64,000 nucleotides of DNA from DASRAP01 sp035277145 (GCA_035277145.1 DATELA010000054.1:1-64000); one strand, 5' to 3'. Shown: positions 25,161 through 34,189, counted from the first letter of the stretch. The notes: generated from the letters alone by a model not told the origin. Program-made: numbers and translations.

Positions 25161-27545
25161 ATGATTGCATCCCATTTTCGCACCGCGCTCCGTTCGGTTC
25201 GTCGACGCCCCGCATTCTTCGCGGTCGCAGTGAGTTCACTCGGCATCGCACTCGGACTGGCAACTGCCGTGTTCGGTATGATCGACGCGCTACGACATCC
25301 GCTCATGTCGAACGATGGCGCCGATCAGATCGTCGGCTTTGGTGCGCGCGGCCAACGCGATCCATCGCGCGAACCACTCACCAGCAAGGAGTTCGAAGCG
25401 CTGCTCACGCCGCTTCCCGGGCTGGCGGAGCTCACCGCGTATCGCAACCGCGTTTGGTTCGCCGAAGGGAACGCGCAGTGGCGCCGGCGCACGGTGCACG
25501 AAGTCCTGCCGAATTACACGCGCGTCATGGGGCTCAGGCCGGCGAAGGGACGACTCTTCGGCGACGATGATTTTGCCCGCGGCGACGTGGCGATCCTGAG
25601 CGACATGGTCTGGCGCTCCGAGTTCAACAACCGCGAGAACCTCGACAACGCCACCATCAAGTTCGAAGGAAAGACGTATCTCGTCATCGGCGTGCTTAAA
25701 CCGCACGCACAAGCCGCGGACGCACTGATCCCAACCACGCGTGGCGCGCTCGAGACGCGCATGCGCGGCTACTACACGGTCAGAGGCCGCCTCGCAGCGG
25801 GCTGGACGCACGAACGTATGCGTCCCGCGCTCGACGCAGTGTCCGCGCAGGTGCGCGAGCGGCACGGCTCCGGATCACCACCGTGGTATGTCACCATGGG
25901 TTCGGTCCGGCCGGATCCGATCGCGCTGAAGGATGCGCACTTCGCGATGATCGGCGCCGCAATCGGCATCTTGTTGATAGCATGCGCGAACGTCGCGGCG
26001 CTCATGCTTGCGCGCGGGGTCAGCAACCGACGCGAATATGCGTTGCATCTCGCGCTCGGCGCGCGCCCGTCTGACTTGATGCGCGGCGTGGTCGCGGAAG
26101 TGACGACGATTGCGGTATTCGGTGCCATCGCGGGCGCGTTCGTTGCGATGTGGGCGACACAAATCCTCACAGTCAGTGTGCCTGAGAACCTCAACAATCT
26201 CGGACTACCCACGCCACAGTGGAGCGTGCGCGTGTTTGCGATGTCATTTGCGGCAATGCTCGGGGCAATTGCGCTCGCGTCGGCCGGGCCGGCGTGGTTG
26301 GCAGCACGCACCAACCCGCACGACCCTATCAAAGACAGCGCGGGCACGACCACCGGGCGCTCGTCATCGCGGTTCCGGGTGCTCGTGGTCACGGAGATGG
26401 CGCTCTCGATGACGCTGTTGGTGGGCGCAAGTCTCATGGCGAAATCCGTTCGCGAAATTGCGAACCCCGACCTCGGCTACGATCCACGCGCGCTGTTTCG
26501 TGCGAGCGTGCGATTCCCTGCCGATCGGCGAGCCTCCACGCACGAGCGTGTTCAGGCCGTTCACGCCTCACTCGATCGCATCCGCTCATTACCCGGCGTA
26601 TCCACAGCCGCGATGTATTCCGTGCGCGCGCCCGACAGTCTCGCAATCGTGAGCGACGTGAGCGCGACCGGCGGCGGCGTGATTCTGTTCGGTGAGGACG
26701 ACGTGTACACGGTCACGGGTCCCGGTTACTTCGAGACCATCGGCGTTCCCGTCGTCAGCGGTCGTACGTTCGTCGAAGGGGACCGCGCACGCGGAGCAAT
26801 CGTGCTCAGCCGCCGCGCGGAACGCGCGCTCTTCCCGCGTGGCAGCTCGATTGGACATCAGATCAAGCTTGGCTCGGCACGCTCAACCCAGCCGTGGTAT
26901 GAAGTTGTCGGAGTCGTTGCCGACGTCGAACTCGAACCGCGCGACAAGTCGGCAACCGAAGATCCCGTTCCACCGGTGTACGCATTCCTTCCGGACTCGA
27001 ATGCAAGCGGTGTTTCGATCATCGCGCGCGCACGTTCCGACGTGGAGCGCGTCGCTGCGGAAGCGTTCTATCTCATGCAGGATCTTTCTCCCGCTGGTTC
27101 CAGCGTTGGTGTGCAAACGTGGCAGACCGTGTTCGGGCAAGTGTTGCGCACGGCGCGTTACGTGGGCCGGCTCTTCGTGATGCTTGGACTCGCATCACTC
27201 GTGCTCGCTGCCGCTGGCTTGTTCAGCGTGCTCGCGTACGCCGTTAGTCAACGCATGCGTGAATTCGCGGTCCGGATGGCACTGGGGGCGCGTCAGGTGA
27301 ATGTCGTGCGCCTCGTGTTGCGCGACGCGATGATTGTCGCCCTGGGGGGCACGGCAATTGGCGCCGTATTCGGGATGTGGACGAGCTTCCTCATCTGGGA
27401 CCTGTTGTACGAGGTGTACCCGGTTGATGCGGAGGCGTTAGTCATCGCCGAAGCGACGTTGTTGCTGGCGGCGCTGATTGCGTCGATCGTGCCGGCGATT
27501 CGTGCGACGCGCGCGAATCCAGTCGACGTAATGCGCGCGACGTAG
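25161..27545 (+). CDS. ADOP/MacB-type ABC permease 2
   Basis: A 794-residue paralogue of the preceding gene, six bases downstream. It shares the opening RTALRSVRRRPAFFAVAVSS, the two-FtsX layout, LHLALGARPSDLMRG and VRMALGARQVNVVRLV, and the same last eight residues (NPVDVMRAT with its neighbour). The pair arose by tandem duplication and may form a heterodimer. No ATPase is encoded with them, so the energy source must come from elsewhere. Substrate unknown. Confidence 0.9.
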   Translation: MIASHFRTALRSVRRRPAFFAVAVSSLGIALGLATAVFGMIDALRHPLMSNDGADQIVGFGARGQRDPSREPLTSKEFEALLTPLPGLAELTAYRNRVWFAEGNAQWRRRTVHEVLPNYTRVMGLRPAKGRLFGDDDFARGDVAILSDMVWRSEFNNRENLDNATIKFEGKTYLVIGVLKPHAQAADALIPTTRGALETRMRGYYTVRGRLAAGWTHERMRPALDAVSAQVRERHGSGSPPWYVTMGSVRPDPIALKDAHFAMIGAAIGILLIACANVAALMLARGVSNRREYALHLALGARPSDLMRGVVAEVTTIAVFGAIAGAFVAMWATQILTVSVPENLNNLGLPTPQWSVRVFAMSFAAMLGAIALASAGPAWLAARTNPHDPIKDSAGTTTGRSSSRFRVLVVTEMALSMTLLVGASLMAKSVREIANPDLGYDPRALFRASVRFPADRRASTHERVQAVHASLDRIRSLPGVSTAAMYSVRAPDSLAIVSDVSATGGGVILFGEDDVYTVTGPGYFETIGVPVVSGRTFVEGDRARGAIVLSRRAERALFPRGSSIGHQIKLGSARSTQPWYEVVGVVADVELEPRDKSATEDPVPPVYAFLPDSNASGVSIIARARSDVERVAAEAFYLMQDLSPAGSSVGVQTWQTVFGQVLRTARYVGRLFVMLGLASLVLAAAGLFSVLAYAVSQRMREFAVRMALGARQVNVVRLVLRDAMIVALGGTAIGAVFGMWTSFLIWDLLYEVYPVDAEALVIAEATLLLAALIASIVPAIRATRANPVDVMRAT

Positions 27546-27584
27546 TGCGTGACGTGACGCGCCTCACGCGCTGACGTCGCGGAC

Positions 27585-27634
27585 TTGACGCGCACTGCTG
27601 TTACGTTTTACTGTGTCGGAGTGTCGATACAGTA
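27585..27634 (+). promoter_or_regulatory. Promoter with palindromic operator for the GntR operon
   Basis: A -35 like TTGACG (27585-27590) is followed after 18 bases by TACTGT (27609-27614), a fair -10. The -10 is part of a 26-base palindrome, arms TACTGTGTCG (27609-27618) and CGATACAGTA (27625-27634), matching at 9 of 10 positions across a six-base spacer. It lies 50 bases before the GntR-family gene, so autorepression by that regulator is the simplest reading. Confidence 0.6.
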
Positions 27635-27683
27635 GCTAACGACCTCACGCCTCAAGGCTCATGGCTCACGCCTGCAGTCCACC

Positions 27684-28064
27684 ATGCTCTTCGACCGACT
27701 AGACCCCCGACTCCCGACGCCGCTCTACGCGCAAATAGCCGATCGTGTGCGCGTTGCAGTCGCGGCCGGTGAACTCGCCGCGGGCGACGCACTGCCCTCG
27801 GTGCGCACGCTCGCGTCGCGATTGCGCGTGAACCCCGCGACGGTTGTGCAGGCGTACCGCGATCTCGAACAGGAAGGCATCGTCGACATGCGACAAGGCG
27901 CGGGCAGCTTTGTTGCCGACGTCGCGCCCGAGCGACGCGCGCGTTCCCGCGCATCGACTGCGAAAAAGATTGCGCGTGACGCACTCGCGGAAGCCGCGCG
28001 ACAAGGCGTCAGCGCTGATGAACTGCGTCGTGCATTCGACGACGAATCCGGAGGAAAACGATGA
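27684..28064 (+). CDS. GntR-family (YtrA subfamily) repressor
   Basis: A 126-residue regulator: N-terminal winged helix with PLYAQIADRVRVAVAAGEL, DALPSVRTLASRLRVNPATVVQAYRDLE and the wing GAGSFVAD, then only about 50 residues, the short effector-less tail of the YtrA subfamily. YtrA proteins control adjacent ABC transporter operons, and here the stop overlaps the ABC ATPase start by four bases. A good operator lies at 27609-27634. Ligand not predictable. Confidence 0.92.
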   Translation: MLFDRLDPRLPTPLYAQIADRVRVAVAAGELAAGDALPSVRTLASRLRVNPATVVQAYRDLEQEGIVDMRQGAGSFVADVAPERRARSRASTAKKIARDALAEAARQGVSADELRRAFDDESGGKR

Positions 28065-28978
28065 TTACCGCACCGACAGCCATCCGGCTGAACGGCGTCG
28101 ATTGCCGCACGAGCAAGGAGTTCGCGATTCGCGATCTCGCGATGAGCGTACCGCGCGGCGCTGTCTATGGATTCCTCGGCCCGAACGGCTCTGGGAAAAC
28201 CACCGCGATTCGCCTCCTCCTCGGCATGCTCCGCGCCGATGCGGGAACAATCGAAGTGCTCGGCCACGAGATCTCGCGCGATGCACCGGCCGCACTCGCG
28301 AAGATTGGTTACGTGCCCGAGCGCAGTCACCTCTGGCCGCATTTGAGTGTCGAAGAAACGATGCGGTTTCACGCAGCGTTCTTCCCACGTTGGGACGCCG
28401 CACGCGCCGACGCACTGCGACAACAATTCGGATTGCGCCCATCGCAACTCGTGAGTGCACTTTCGAAAGGCGAGAACGGCAAGCTGATGATGTTGCTCGC
28501 GCTCTCGACGCAGCCAGAACTGCTGGTGCTCGACGAACCAACCGACGGGCTCGATCCCGTCGTGCGCCGAGATGTATTGCAAGCGCTTGTGGAGTACGTG
28601 GGCGATAAGCAGGCGACGGTATTGATCTCGAGCCACCTCGTGCACGAACAGGAACGCATTTGCGATTGGGTCGGCGTGCTCGATCAAGGCAAGCTGATCG
28701 CAGAAGTACCGATGCAGGAATTCCGCAGCGGCATCAAACGTTTGCGCGTGCACGGTGCACCGCGTGTGCATGATGCTGCGCCGTTCACTGTGTTGTCGCG
28801 CGATGATGAGTTTGGTCGCGGCGAAACGTGGGTCGTGCGCGGATGGCAGGATTCGCACGCAAGCTGGCTGACGTCATCGGGCGCATCGCTGCGCGAGGTC
28901 GAACCACTCGACCTGGAAGAGAGTTTTGTCGAACTGCTGCGCAGTGGGCGCGGCGGTGCAGCCACGATTGAACGATGA
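28061..28978 (+). CDS. ABC transporter ATPase
   Basis: A 305-residue ATPase with Walker A GFLGPNGSGKTTAIR (about 37-51), Walker B LLVLDEPTDGLD and switch LISSHLV. The signature is LSKGENGKLMML rather than LSGGQ, a form seen in YtrB-like transporters. A C-terminal 90-residue extension follows the core. It is translated as an overlap of the GntR regulator and of the permease gene. Substrate unknown; likely an exporter or envelope-stress transporter. Confidence 0.92.
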   Translation: MITAPTAIRLNGVDCRTSKEFAIRDLAMSVPRGAVYGFLGPNGSGKTTAIRLLLGMLRADAGTIEVLGHEISRDAPAALAKIGYVPERSHLWPHLSVEETMRFHAAFFPRWDAARADALRQQFGLRPSQLVSALSKGENGKLMMLLALSTQPELLVLDEPTDGLDPVVRRDVLQALVEYVGDKQATVLISSHLVHEQERICDWVGVLDQGKLIAEVPMQEFRSGIKRLRVHGAPRVHDAAPFTVLSRDDEFGRGETWVVRGWQDSHASWLTSSGASLREVEPLDLEESFVELLRSGRGGAATIER

Positions 28979-29640
28979 ACCGCGCGACGAGGTACAAGGC
29001 GCTGCTGTATTCGCAGCTCAAGTATCAGCGCATCGAACTGACGATTCTCAGCATCGTCGCCGGCGGTGTTCCGGCATTGGCCACGTGGCGGGCCCTGGGC
29101 AGTACCTCCTTCTCGCCGATGGAACTCCTGAGCCTTTCACAAATCGTTGGTGTCCTAGGCTCTACGTTGGCGGCGCTGGTTGGGTGCGTGCTCGCGTTGC
29201 GGCCGTATTCGCTCGATGCGCTTACCAATCACACGTACGCGATGTCGTTGCCGGTTTCCCGGACGGAATACGGTCTCCTCCGGGTTGGCACAGGACTGCT
29301 CCTGTTGCTCATGCCCGCCGCGGGGTTTCTCATCGGCGCGGTGTTTGCGTCGACAGCAGCCGACATCCCCGCGATGCTACACGCGTACCCGGTCGGGATC
29401 ACGATGCGGTTCGTTCTCGCCGCTGCGACAGCATTCGCGTTGGCGTTCGGAATCCAGTACGGGCTCGGCAAACGTGCGACCCGATGGATCCTCTTTTCGC
29501 TGACGGGGCTTGGTGCAGTCGAAATAATCGGTCAACTCGTCACGGGCGTCAGTCTGACGAGTGATCTGTGGACCGCGCTAGGTAGTGAGGCGAGTCCGCT
29601 TCGCGTCTTTGCTTCAAACTGGATGTTGTTCGATGTTTGA
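28975..29640 (+). CDS. ABC-2 type permease partner
   Basis: A 221-residue membrane protein with about five hydrophobic segments, starting with a basic NRATRYKALLYSQLKYQR. It overlaps the ATPase stop by four bases and its own end overlaps the next start, so it is the membrane half of the transporter. The motif TNHTYAMSLPVSRTEYG in the cytoplasmic loop resembles the coupling loop of ABC-2 permeases (LPVSR). Substrate unknown. Confidence 0.82.
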   Translation: MNRATRYKALLYSQLKYQRIELTILSIVAGGVPALATWRALGSTSFSPMELLSLSQIVGVLGSTLAALVGCVLALRPYSLDALTNHTYAMSLPVSRTEYGLLRVGTGLLLLLMPAAGFLIGAVFASTAADIPAMLHAYPVGITMRFVLAAATAFALAFGIQYGLGKRATRWILFSLTGLGAVEIIGQLVTGVSLTSDLWTALGSEASPLRVFASNWMLFDV

Positions 29641-30802
29641 CCGCCCGCGGCTGGGTGCGCTGCTCGCGAGTATTACGCTTGCGTTACCGGCCCTCGCTCA
29701 GTCGAGCGATCGCGCTGTGCAACAACGTCGCGCGGTGGACATCGCCGCCCGCACGTACGTCGCCGCGGCGGACGCGTACGACCAACGCCGCGACGCTCGC
29801 TTACGCCTGCCCGTGGTGCGTACGTACGCTGGGTTGCAGGTGCGCGCCGATACGACGTTTGTGCAACGTGAGTTTCTCGTGCGTCTCGACAGCGGGTTCG
29901 CCCGCGCGCGCCAGGAGGCCGCCGGAGCATTCGGCGTCACCACAGATTCGTTGCTCGCCGGTGCCCAGGTGATTCTCACCCAAAGCACGTCGTCGCGGAC
30001 GCGGTTTGGCGTCTCGACGCCGTCGCAGTCAATACACGCCGAAGGACTGCGCTCACCATCAATGGCGTGGTCGAGCAGCTATCACAACGCGGGCTGGCGA
30101 ACCACCGAGCCAATCGACCAGATCAAGTCGTACTTCATAATGTGGTTTGAGTATGCGGCGGGCGCCCAACTGCCACCGTCGATCGCGGCGTGGATGGGAA
30201 CGCATACGCACGTTCGCGAGTGGGACGTTCGCTGGCGGGAGCCCGAACACTTTGGACTCGTGATGCACCCGTCGGGTATAGGGCTCGCGTGCGCAAACGG
30301 AGCCATCACGGCGTGCCGGATCGCGTTTGCGTTGGTGCCCAACGCCGACACGATCGGCGCATGGTTCGACGCGGCGTCACGACGTGCACGCGTAGTCCGA
30401 GCGCTCGAGATGCGGAATGTGCGCGCCATGGTACTGCGCACGCACGCTGAAGCGGCCGATCGCTGCACCGAGATTGGTGAAGACGCGGCGTGTCGCGCAG
30501 TGCTCGCGCGGGTCGGCGTCCAAAGCCCGACATCACGCGTGTCCCGGCAGCATCTGGTGCGCTTGGCGCTGCAGCGTGGCGGCGAGCACGCGTTCGAGAG
30601 GTTGCGCGCTGATTCAACCGATTCAGTTGAACGGGCCATTGCATCCGCGGCGGGTGTACCGGTCGATTCGCTGCTGGCTCCGTGGCGCGAAATGATTCTC
30701 GCCGGGCGCCCGCCATCACCCGCGCCGAACGGACGCGAGGTTTTCCTGGGCGTGGCATTGTTGGGCTCGCTTGTCGGACTCACCGTCGCGAGGAAACCGT
30801 AA
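29633..30802 (+). CDS. Hypothetical exported, C-terminally anchored protein 1
   Basis: A 389-residue protein starting at MFDRPRLGAL (ATG 29633), overlapping the permease end by eight bases. It has a signal peptide ending ALAQS, a large extracytoplasmic body and a C-terminal membrane span (about 370-386, VFLGVALLGSLVGLTVA). No family is recognised. It shares layout and some late features (ACRAVL, then LA-rich helix, RADS and final anchor) with the next gene, so the two look like distant paralogues. Co-transcription with the ABC genes suggests an accessory or substrate-binding role. Confidence 0.7.
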   Translation: MFDRPRLGALLASITLALPALAQSSDRAVQQRRAVDIAARTYVAAADAYDQRRDARLRLPVVRTYAGLQVRADTTFVQREFLVRLDSGFARARQEAAGAFGVTTDSLLAGAQVILTQSTSSRTRFGVSTPSQSIHAEGLRSPSMAWSSSYHNAGWRTTEPIDQIKSYFIMWFEYAAGAQLPPSIAAWMGTHTHVREWDVRWREPEHFGLVMHPSGIGLACANGAITACRIAFALVPNADTIGAWFDAASRRARVVRALEMRNVRAMVLRTHAEAADRCTEIGEDAACRAVLARVGVQSPTSRVSRQHLVRLALQRGGEHAFERLRADSTDSVERAIASAAGVPVDSLLAPWREMILAGRPPSPAPNGREVFLGVALLGSLVGLTVARKP

Positions 30803-31950
30803 TGCGCACCGGACGTGTCGTTGTCACCGCGCTTCTCGGAGCCGCGGCCCTTGCGACGATCGCATTGCCGAAACAGCGGCCCGATGCGCCGCAAGTGTGG
30901 AGCAACACGGACCTGCGCGTGCGGTCCGCGTATGCGCGTCTTCGCACGCAACTCGAGTATTTCCGTCGAGCCGATAGCCGAGCGATTGCCACTGCTGCTG
31001 AAGGCACCGCAACGCGCAGTGGCGCTCTGTATTTCGCGCCGACGCCACCACGCGCCGAGGGCTTCACACGCAGAGTGCGCGCGGTCGCGGACGCGGAGGC
31101 GTCGCGCATGCCGCGCCACGATAGCGGCGTCCGCATTGTGATCGCGTTTGCAATTGATACCCAGGCCGTCGTTGCGGCTGAAGAAAGAATTGGTCGACCA
31201 TCACCGACGTTTAGTACGGACGCGTTCCTGCCGACGTCAACCGACTCATCCGCGTGTGTCGTAGTCGTGCGCGCGCATCGCGCGTCCGCGTTCGTGCCGT
31301 GGGACGGGGCGCGCTTGCAGCGAGGTGACTATCCCGTCCTCGGCCCGTGCGCGTGGTACGGTGCATACGGAATGCCCGGTCGCGGCATCGCGGCGTGGCT
31401 GGATTCTACGCATCACGCGGCGTTGTTAAGCGATCATCGCAGAACCGTCATGAAGTCGTACCAGAGCCGCCCCGCACGACCTGAGCGCGGAGGCCTCACG
31501 CTTGCAGACTGGTACGGCGAGCCTACCACCATGCTCGCGTGCGTTTCCAAGCGGGCGTCCGCATGTGAAGCCCTACTCCAAAAGCCGATTCGTTACGATC
31601 AGGTGCGCAGACTTGACGTGAGCACACCGGGCTTCGCGGGAAGCGGACGGACACTCAGTGACTATGAGAACGTGCACGCCGGCTATGTGCTCGCTGAACT
31701 CGAGCGTCAACTCGGCGCCGACGCATTTCTTGCATTCTGGAAGAGCGATTTGCCGTTTCCCGAAGCGTTCGCCGCAGCGCGTGGCGAACGGTTGAGCACC
31801 TGGTTCTCTCGCGAACTGGCTGGAACGTTCACGAGTTATTCACCCGGGCCGCTTCCTAAGGCGCGCACCGCTATCGCCCTGCTCGTCCTGATACCGGGCG
31901 CGATCGTGCTTGGTTTGTGGGGCCTGCGCCGAAGAGAGGTCTTCGCGTAG
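30802..31950 (+). CDS. Hypothetical exported, C-terminally anchored protein 2
   Basis: A 382-residue protein starting at MRTGRVVVTA; its ATG shares a base with the previous stop (TAATG). A signal-like N-terminal span is followed by a body with paired cysteines (CVSKRASACEA) and a C-terminal membrane segment (about 355-372) before a basic RRREVFA. I recognise no family. Same architecture as the gene upstream, suggesting a paralogous pair serving the GntR-controlled transporter. Confidence 0.7.
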   Translation: MRTGRVVVTALLGAAALATIALPKQRPDAPQVWSNTDLRVRSAYARLRTQLEYFRRADSRAIATAAEGTATRSGALYFAPTPPRAEGFTRRVRAVADAEASRMPRHDSGVRIVIAFAIDTQAVVAAEERIGRPSPTFSTDAFLPTSTDSSACVVVVRAHRASAFVPWDGARLQRGDYPVLGPCAWYGAYGMPGRGIAAWLDSTHHAALLSDHRRTVMKSYQSRPARPERGGLTLADWYGEPTTMLACVSKRASACEALLQKPIRYDQVRRLDVSTPGFAGSGRTLSDYENVHAGYVLAELERQLGADAFLAFWKSDLPFPEAFAAARGERLSTWFSRELAGTFTSYSPGPLPKARTAIALLVLIPGAIVLGLWGLRRREVFA

Positions 31951-31989
31951 GGCTTCGGGCTTTCAGCGACGGACTGTAGTTTCCGTCGC

Positions 31990-32670
31990 ATGAATCAACG
32001 CCGCACGTTCCTCGCCCGCCTCGCAGCCGGTGCCGCTGCGTTCGGCGCCGCATTTGCCCTGCCCCGCGACGCCGAGGCGCAGGACGCGATCCAGTCGCAC
32101 GAACTCGACAAATGGATCGACGAACTCAAAGGCCAGCACAAACAGGTCTACGATTGCGTCACCAAGGCGCACATCGGTGAGATGATGTACGCAAGCAACT
32201 TTCTGCGCGCGAACACCACGGACTACGGTCTCACCGACGCGCAGCTCGTGTCAATCATTTCATTACGTCACGAAGCGACGCCGTATGGTTACAACGACGC
32301 GATGTGGGAGAAGTACAAGATCGGCGAATCGCTCGACGTCCCGGCGCGTCCAACCGGCGGTCGTGGTGGGCGCGGCGCGACTGACTCGAGCGCGACGACG
32401 ACGACACCGGATTCAACAGCGCGTGCAACACGCAATCCGCAAATGAACATGATTCGTTCACTCGCAGATCGCGGCGCGCAATTCACCGTGTGCGGACTCG
32501 CAACGACGCGCTACGCGGGCGAGTTCGCGCGCAAAGTGAACCGTCCATCGGCAGACGTGCGCGCTGAACTCGTCGCGAATCTCGTTCCGAACTGTCGCGT
32601 GGTACCGGCGGGCGTTGTCGTGATCAACCGCGCGCAGGAACGCGGGTTCTCGCTGCTCTACGTCGGTTAG
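31990..32670 (+). CDS. Tat-exported DsrE-fold-like protein
   Basis: A 226-residue protein starting MNQRRTFLARL, a twin-arginine signal with a cleavage-like site at AEAQ (about residue 30). The mature part has cysteines in YDCVTKAH, FTVCGL and PNCRVVP and ends VVPAGVVVINRAQERGFSLLYVG, which reads like the last strand-helix unit of DsrE/DsrF-type sulfur-relay folds, a pattern known for exported relatives. An unusual Gly/Ser/Thr-rich insertion (about 118-145) interrupts it. Assignment is by pattern only. Monocistronic, 40 bases after the previous gene. Confidence 0.6.
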   Translation: MNQRRTFLARLAAGAAAFGAAFALPRDAEAQDAIQSHELDKWIDELKGQHKQVYDCVTKAHIGEMMYASNFLRANTTDYGLTDAQLVSIISLRHEATPYGYNDAMWEKYKIGESLDVPARPTGGRGGRGATDSSATTTTPDSTARATRNPQMNMIRSLADRGAQFTVCGLATTRYAGEFARKVNRPSADVRAELVANLVPNCRVVPAGVVVINRAQERGFSLLYVG

Positions 32671-32685
32671 TCGGCGCTCGCCCGA

Positions 32686-33525
32686 CTACTGGCCGTACAC
32701 GCGTAAACGGCCGAGGTACGCGCTTTGGGGTGCGGGCAGCGTGCCGCCGGCACCACCCCAGATCGGCACCCACGCGATACCGGTGAACTTCGCGTCATTC
32801 CTGGTGAACTGAATTCCTGTGGTGCGCAGGAATTTCGTTCCGTCGAGCCAGCATTCGACGATCCCATTCTCCTGACCCGCGGTATTTCCCGTCGCTTCGC
32901 ACGCGAGCACGTACCGTTTCCCGCGCTGCAATTCAACTTGCGCCACATTCGGCGTGAGATTCGTCGACACGCCCATGTTCACGATGCCCTGCAATCCAAT
33001 CGCCGGAATAAGACGCGTCGCGTCGTACATCATCGTGTACATCGCGTTGTAATCGTTCACCGACACGAAGACGCTCTTGTCGACGCTACTCTGGTGCTTC
33101 ACGTAGTTCGTGGGATAACTGAGCGTGGATTCCCAGCGAATCTTCGACACCGAAAACTTCTTGTAGTAGACCGTCGCGGGTGATGAACCGCCCTCGTATC
33201 CCGCGGGGAACCGCATCGCGAGCGCGGGCGCCCCAGACGGATCCGTCGCAACGGTGACGCTCGCTTTGTCGTACGCGATGTCCCAGCCCGCGACGTTGAG
33301 CGCAGGTCCGAGATCGGTAATGAGCGGCAGCGACGTCGTTTGCTGCGCGGACTGTTGTGTTGGCTGCGCGGCGCGCGGTGACGATGACGACGGCGTTGTC
33401 GCTGGCGCGTCGGCGACGCTCGCGTGCACCGCAGACGTCGTCGCGTCGTGCGTGTCGGTCCCAAAGACGGCAATTGCCGCGCCTGCTGCGACTGCGGCGA
33501 CGAACGCGATCGCGGTTTTCTTCAT
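32686..33525 (-). CDS. Hypothetical exported beta-sandwich protein
   Basis: A 279-residue protein with a basic N-terminus and hydrophobic segment (about 4-20), then a low-complexity Ser/Thr/Ala/Gln-rich stalk (30-68), and a beta-rich domain (70-279) with YYKKFSVSKIRWESTLSYP and a closing YLGRLRVYG. The strand pattern recalls concanavalin-like jelly-roll domains of carbohydrate-binding proteins. No catalytic motif seen. It is convergent with the gene at 31990 and separated by 15 bases. Confidence 0.65.
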   Translation of the reverse strand: MKKTAIAFVAAVAAGAAIAVFGTDTHDATTSAVHASVADAPATTPSSSSPRAAQPTQQSAQQTTSLPLITDLGPALNVAGWDIAYDKASVTVATDPSGAPALAMRFPAGYEGGSSPATVYYKKFSVSKIRWESTLSYPTNYVKHQSSVDKSVFVSVNDYNAMYTMMYDATRLIPAIGLQGIVNMGVSTNLTPNVAQVELQRGKRYVLACEATGNTAGQENGIVECWLDGTKFLRTTGIQFTRNDAKFTGIAWVPIWGGAGGTLPAPQSAYLGRLRVYGQ

Positions 33526-33556
33526 GAGTGCGTATCGCTCATCGAGTGCAACGAAG

Positions 33557-33628
33557 AGCCACAGGTCGGGATTGAACCGACGACCGCTCGATTACGAATC
33601 GAGTGCTCTACCACTGAGCTACTGTGGC
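33557..33628 (-). tRNA. tRNA-Thr (anticodon CGT)
   Basis: Minus-strand 72-base cloverleaf: acceptor GCCACAG/CTGTGGC, D-arm TAGCTCAGTGGTAGAGC, anticodon stem CTCGA/TCGAG around TTCGTAA, T-arm GTCGGTTCAATCCCGAC. Anticodon CGT reads ACG. Last gene of the seven-tRNA array in transcription order. Confidence 0.96.
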
Positions 33629-33636
33629 GGAAGGCA

Positions 33637-33740
33637 GGGGTGAGGGGCGGGGGGTGAGCGGTGAGGGAATGATTAGGTGTCTATTCCAAATAGAAGCCCA
33701 ATCCTTCCCTCACCCCCCACCCCTCACACCTCACCCCTCC
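33637..33740. repeat. Long gaggggtg-type inverted repeat between tRNA-Leu and tRNA-Thr
   Basis: Left arm (33637-33669) is built from tandem variants of GAGGGGTGAG, right arm (33703-33740) from their complements (CTCACCCC); about 35 bases separate them. Same design as the other hairpins but a different core word. Confidence 0.6.
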
Positions 33741-33743
33741 GCA

Positions 33744-33825
33744 TGCCCTGGCGCGGACTCGAACCGCGACGCCTTTCGGCACCGCCCCCTCAAGACGGCG
33801 TGTCTACCAATTTCACCACCAGGGC
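33744..33825 (-). tRNA. tRNA-Leu (anticodon GAG)
   Basis: 82-base type II tRNA on the minus strand, with acceptor GCCCTGG/CCAGGGC, D-arm ending TTGGTAGACACG, anticodon stem CCGTC/GGCGG around TTGAGGG, a long variable arm (GTGCCGAAAGGCGTC) and T-arm GCGGTTCGAGTCCGC. Reads CTC/CTT codons. Confidence 0.95.
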
Positions 33826-33834
33826 GAACTACGG

Positions 33835-33899
33835 GGTCTAGGCGGTAGTCGGTAGGCGGTAGTGAACTACCGCCTAGACCCTACCGCCTACACCCTACT
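33835..33899. repeat. ggcggtag-type inverted repeat between tRNA-Asp and tRNA-Leu
   Basis: Left arm GGTCTAGGCGGTAG... and right arm CTACCGCCTAGACC... pair closely; each arm holds two or three copies of ggcggtag or its complement. A sibling lies at 34124. Confidence 0.65.
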
Positions 33900-33900
33900 A

Positions 33901-33975
33901 CGGGAGCGACGGGGCTCGAACCCGCGACCTCTCGAGTGACAGTCGAGTGCTCTAACCAAACTGAGCTACGCCCCC
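33901..33975 (-). tRNA. tRNA-Asp (anticodon GTC)
   Basis: 75-base cloverleaf on the minus strand: acceptor GGGGGCG/CGCTCCC (one G-U pair) with discriminator G as expected for Asp, D-arm TAGCTCAGTTTGGTTAGAGC, anticodon stem CTCGA/TCGAG around CTGTCAC, T-arm GCGGGTTCGAGCCCCGT. Confidence 0.96.
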
Positions 33976-34048
33976 TTCCAACCCTTCCCTCGGTTTCCTT
34001 CTCCTCGCTTCTACTCCCTTCGGATTCGCTTCTCGATCCTTTCAGTTA

Positions 34049-34121
34049 TAGCCCCAACGGGAATCGAACCCGTCTTTCGACCTTGAAAGGGTCGCGTCCT
34101 AAACCGATAGACGATGGGGCC
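34049..34121 (-). tRNA. tRNA-Glu (anticodon TTC)
   Basis: 73-base cloverleaf on the minus strand with anticodon stem CGACC/GGTCG around CTTTCAA and T-arm ACGGGTTCGATTCCCGT. The D-arm CGTCTATCGGTTTAGGAC is the Glu form. The first acceptor pair appears to be G-U. Confidence 0.95.
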
Positions 34122-34123
34122 AA

Positions 34124-34176
34124 CTACAGGCGGTAGCCTGTAGGCGGTAGTGACTACAGCCTGCCGCCTACCGCCT
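34124..34176. repeat. ggcggtag-type inverted repeat between the two tRNA-Glu genes
   Basis: Left arm 34124-34150 and right arm 34154-34176 made of ctaca/ggcggtag words and complements with a three-base loop. Same family as 33835-33899. It separates the two isoacceptor genes. Confidence 0.6.
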
Positions 34177-34189
34177 AAACCCTGCCCTA

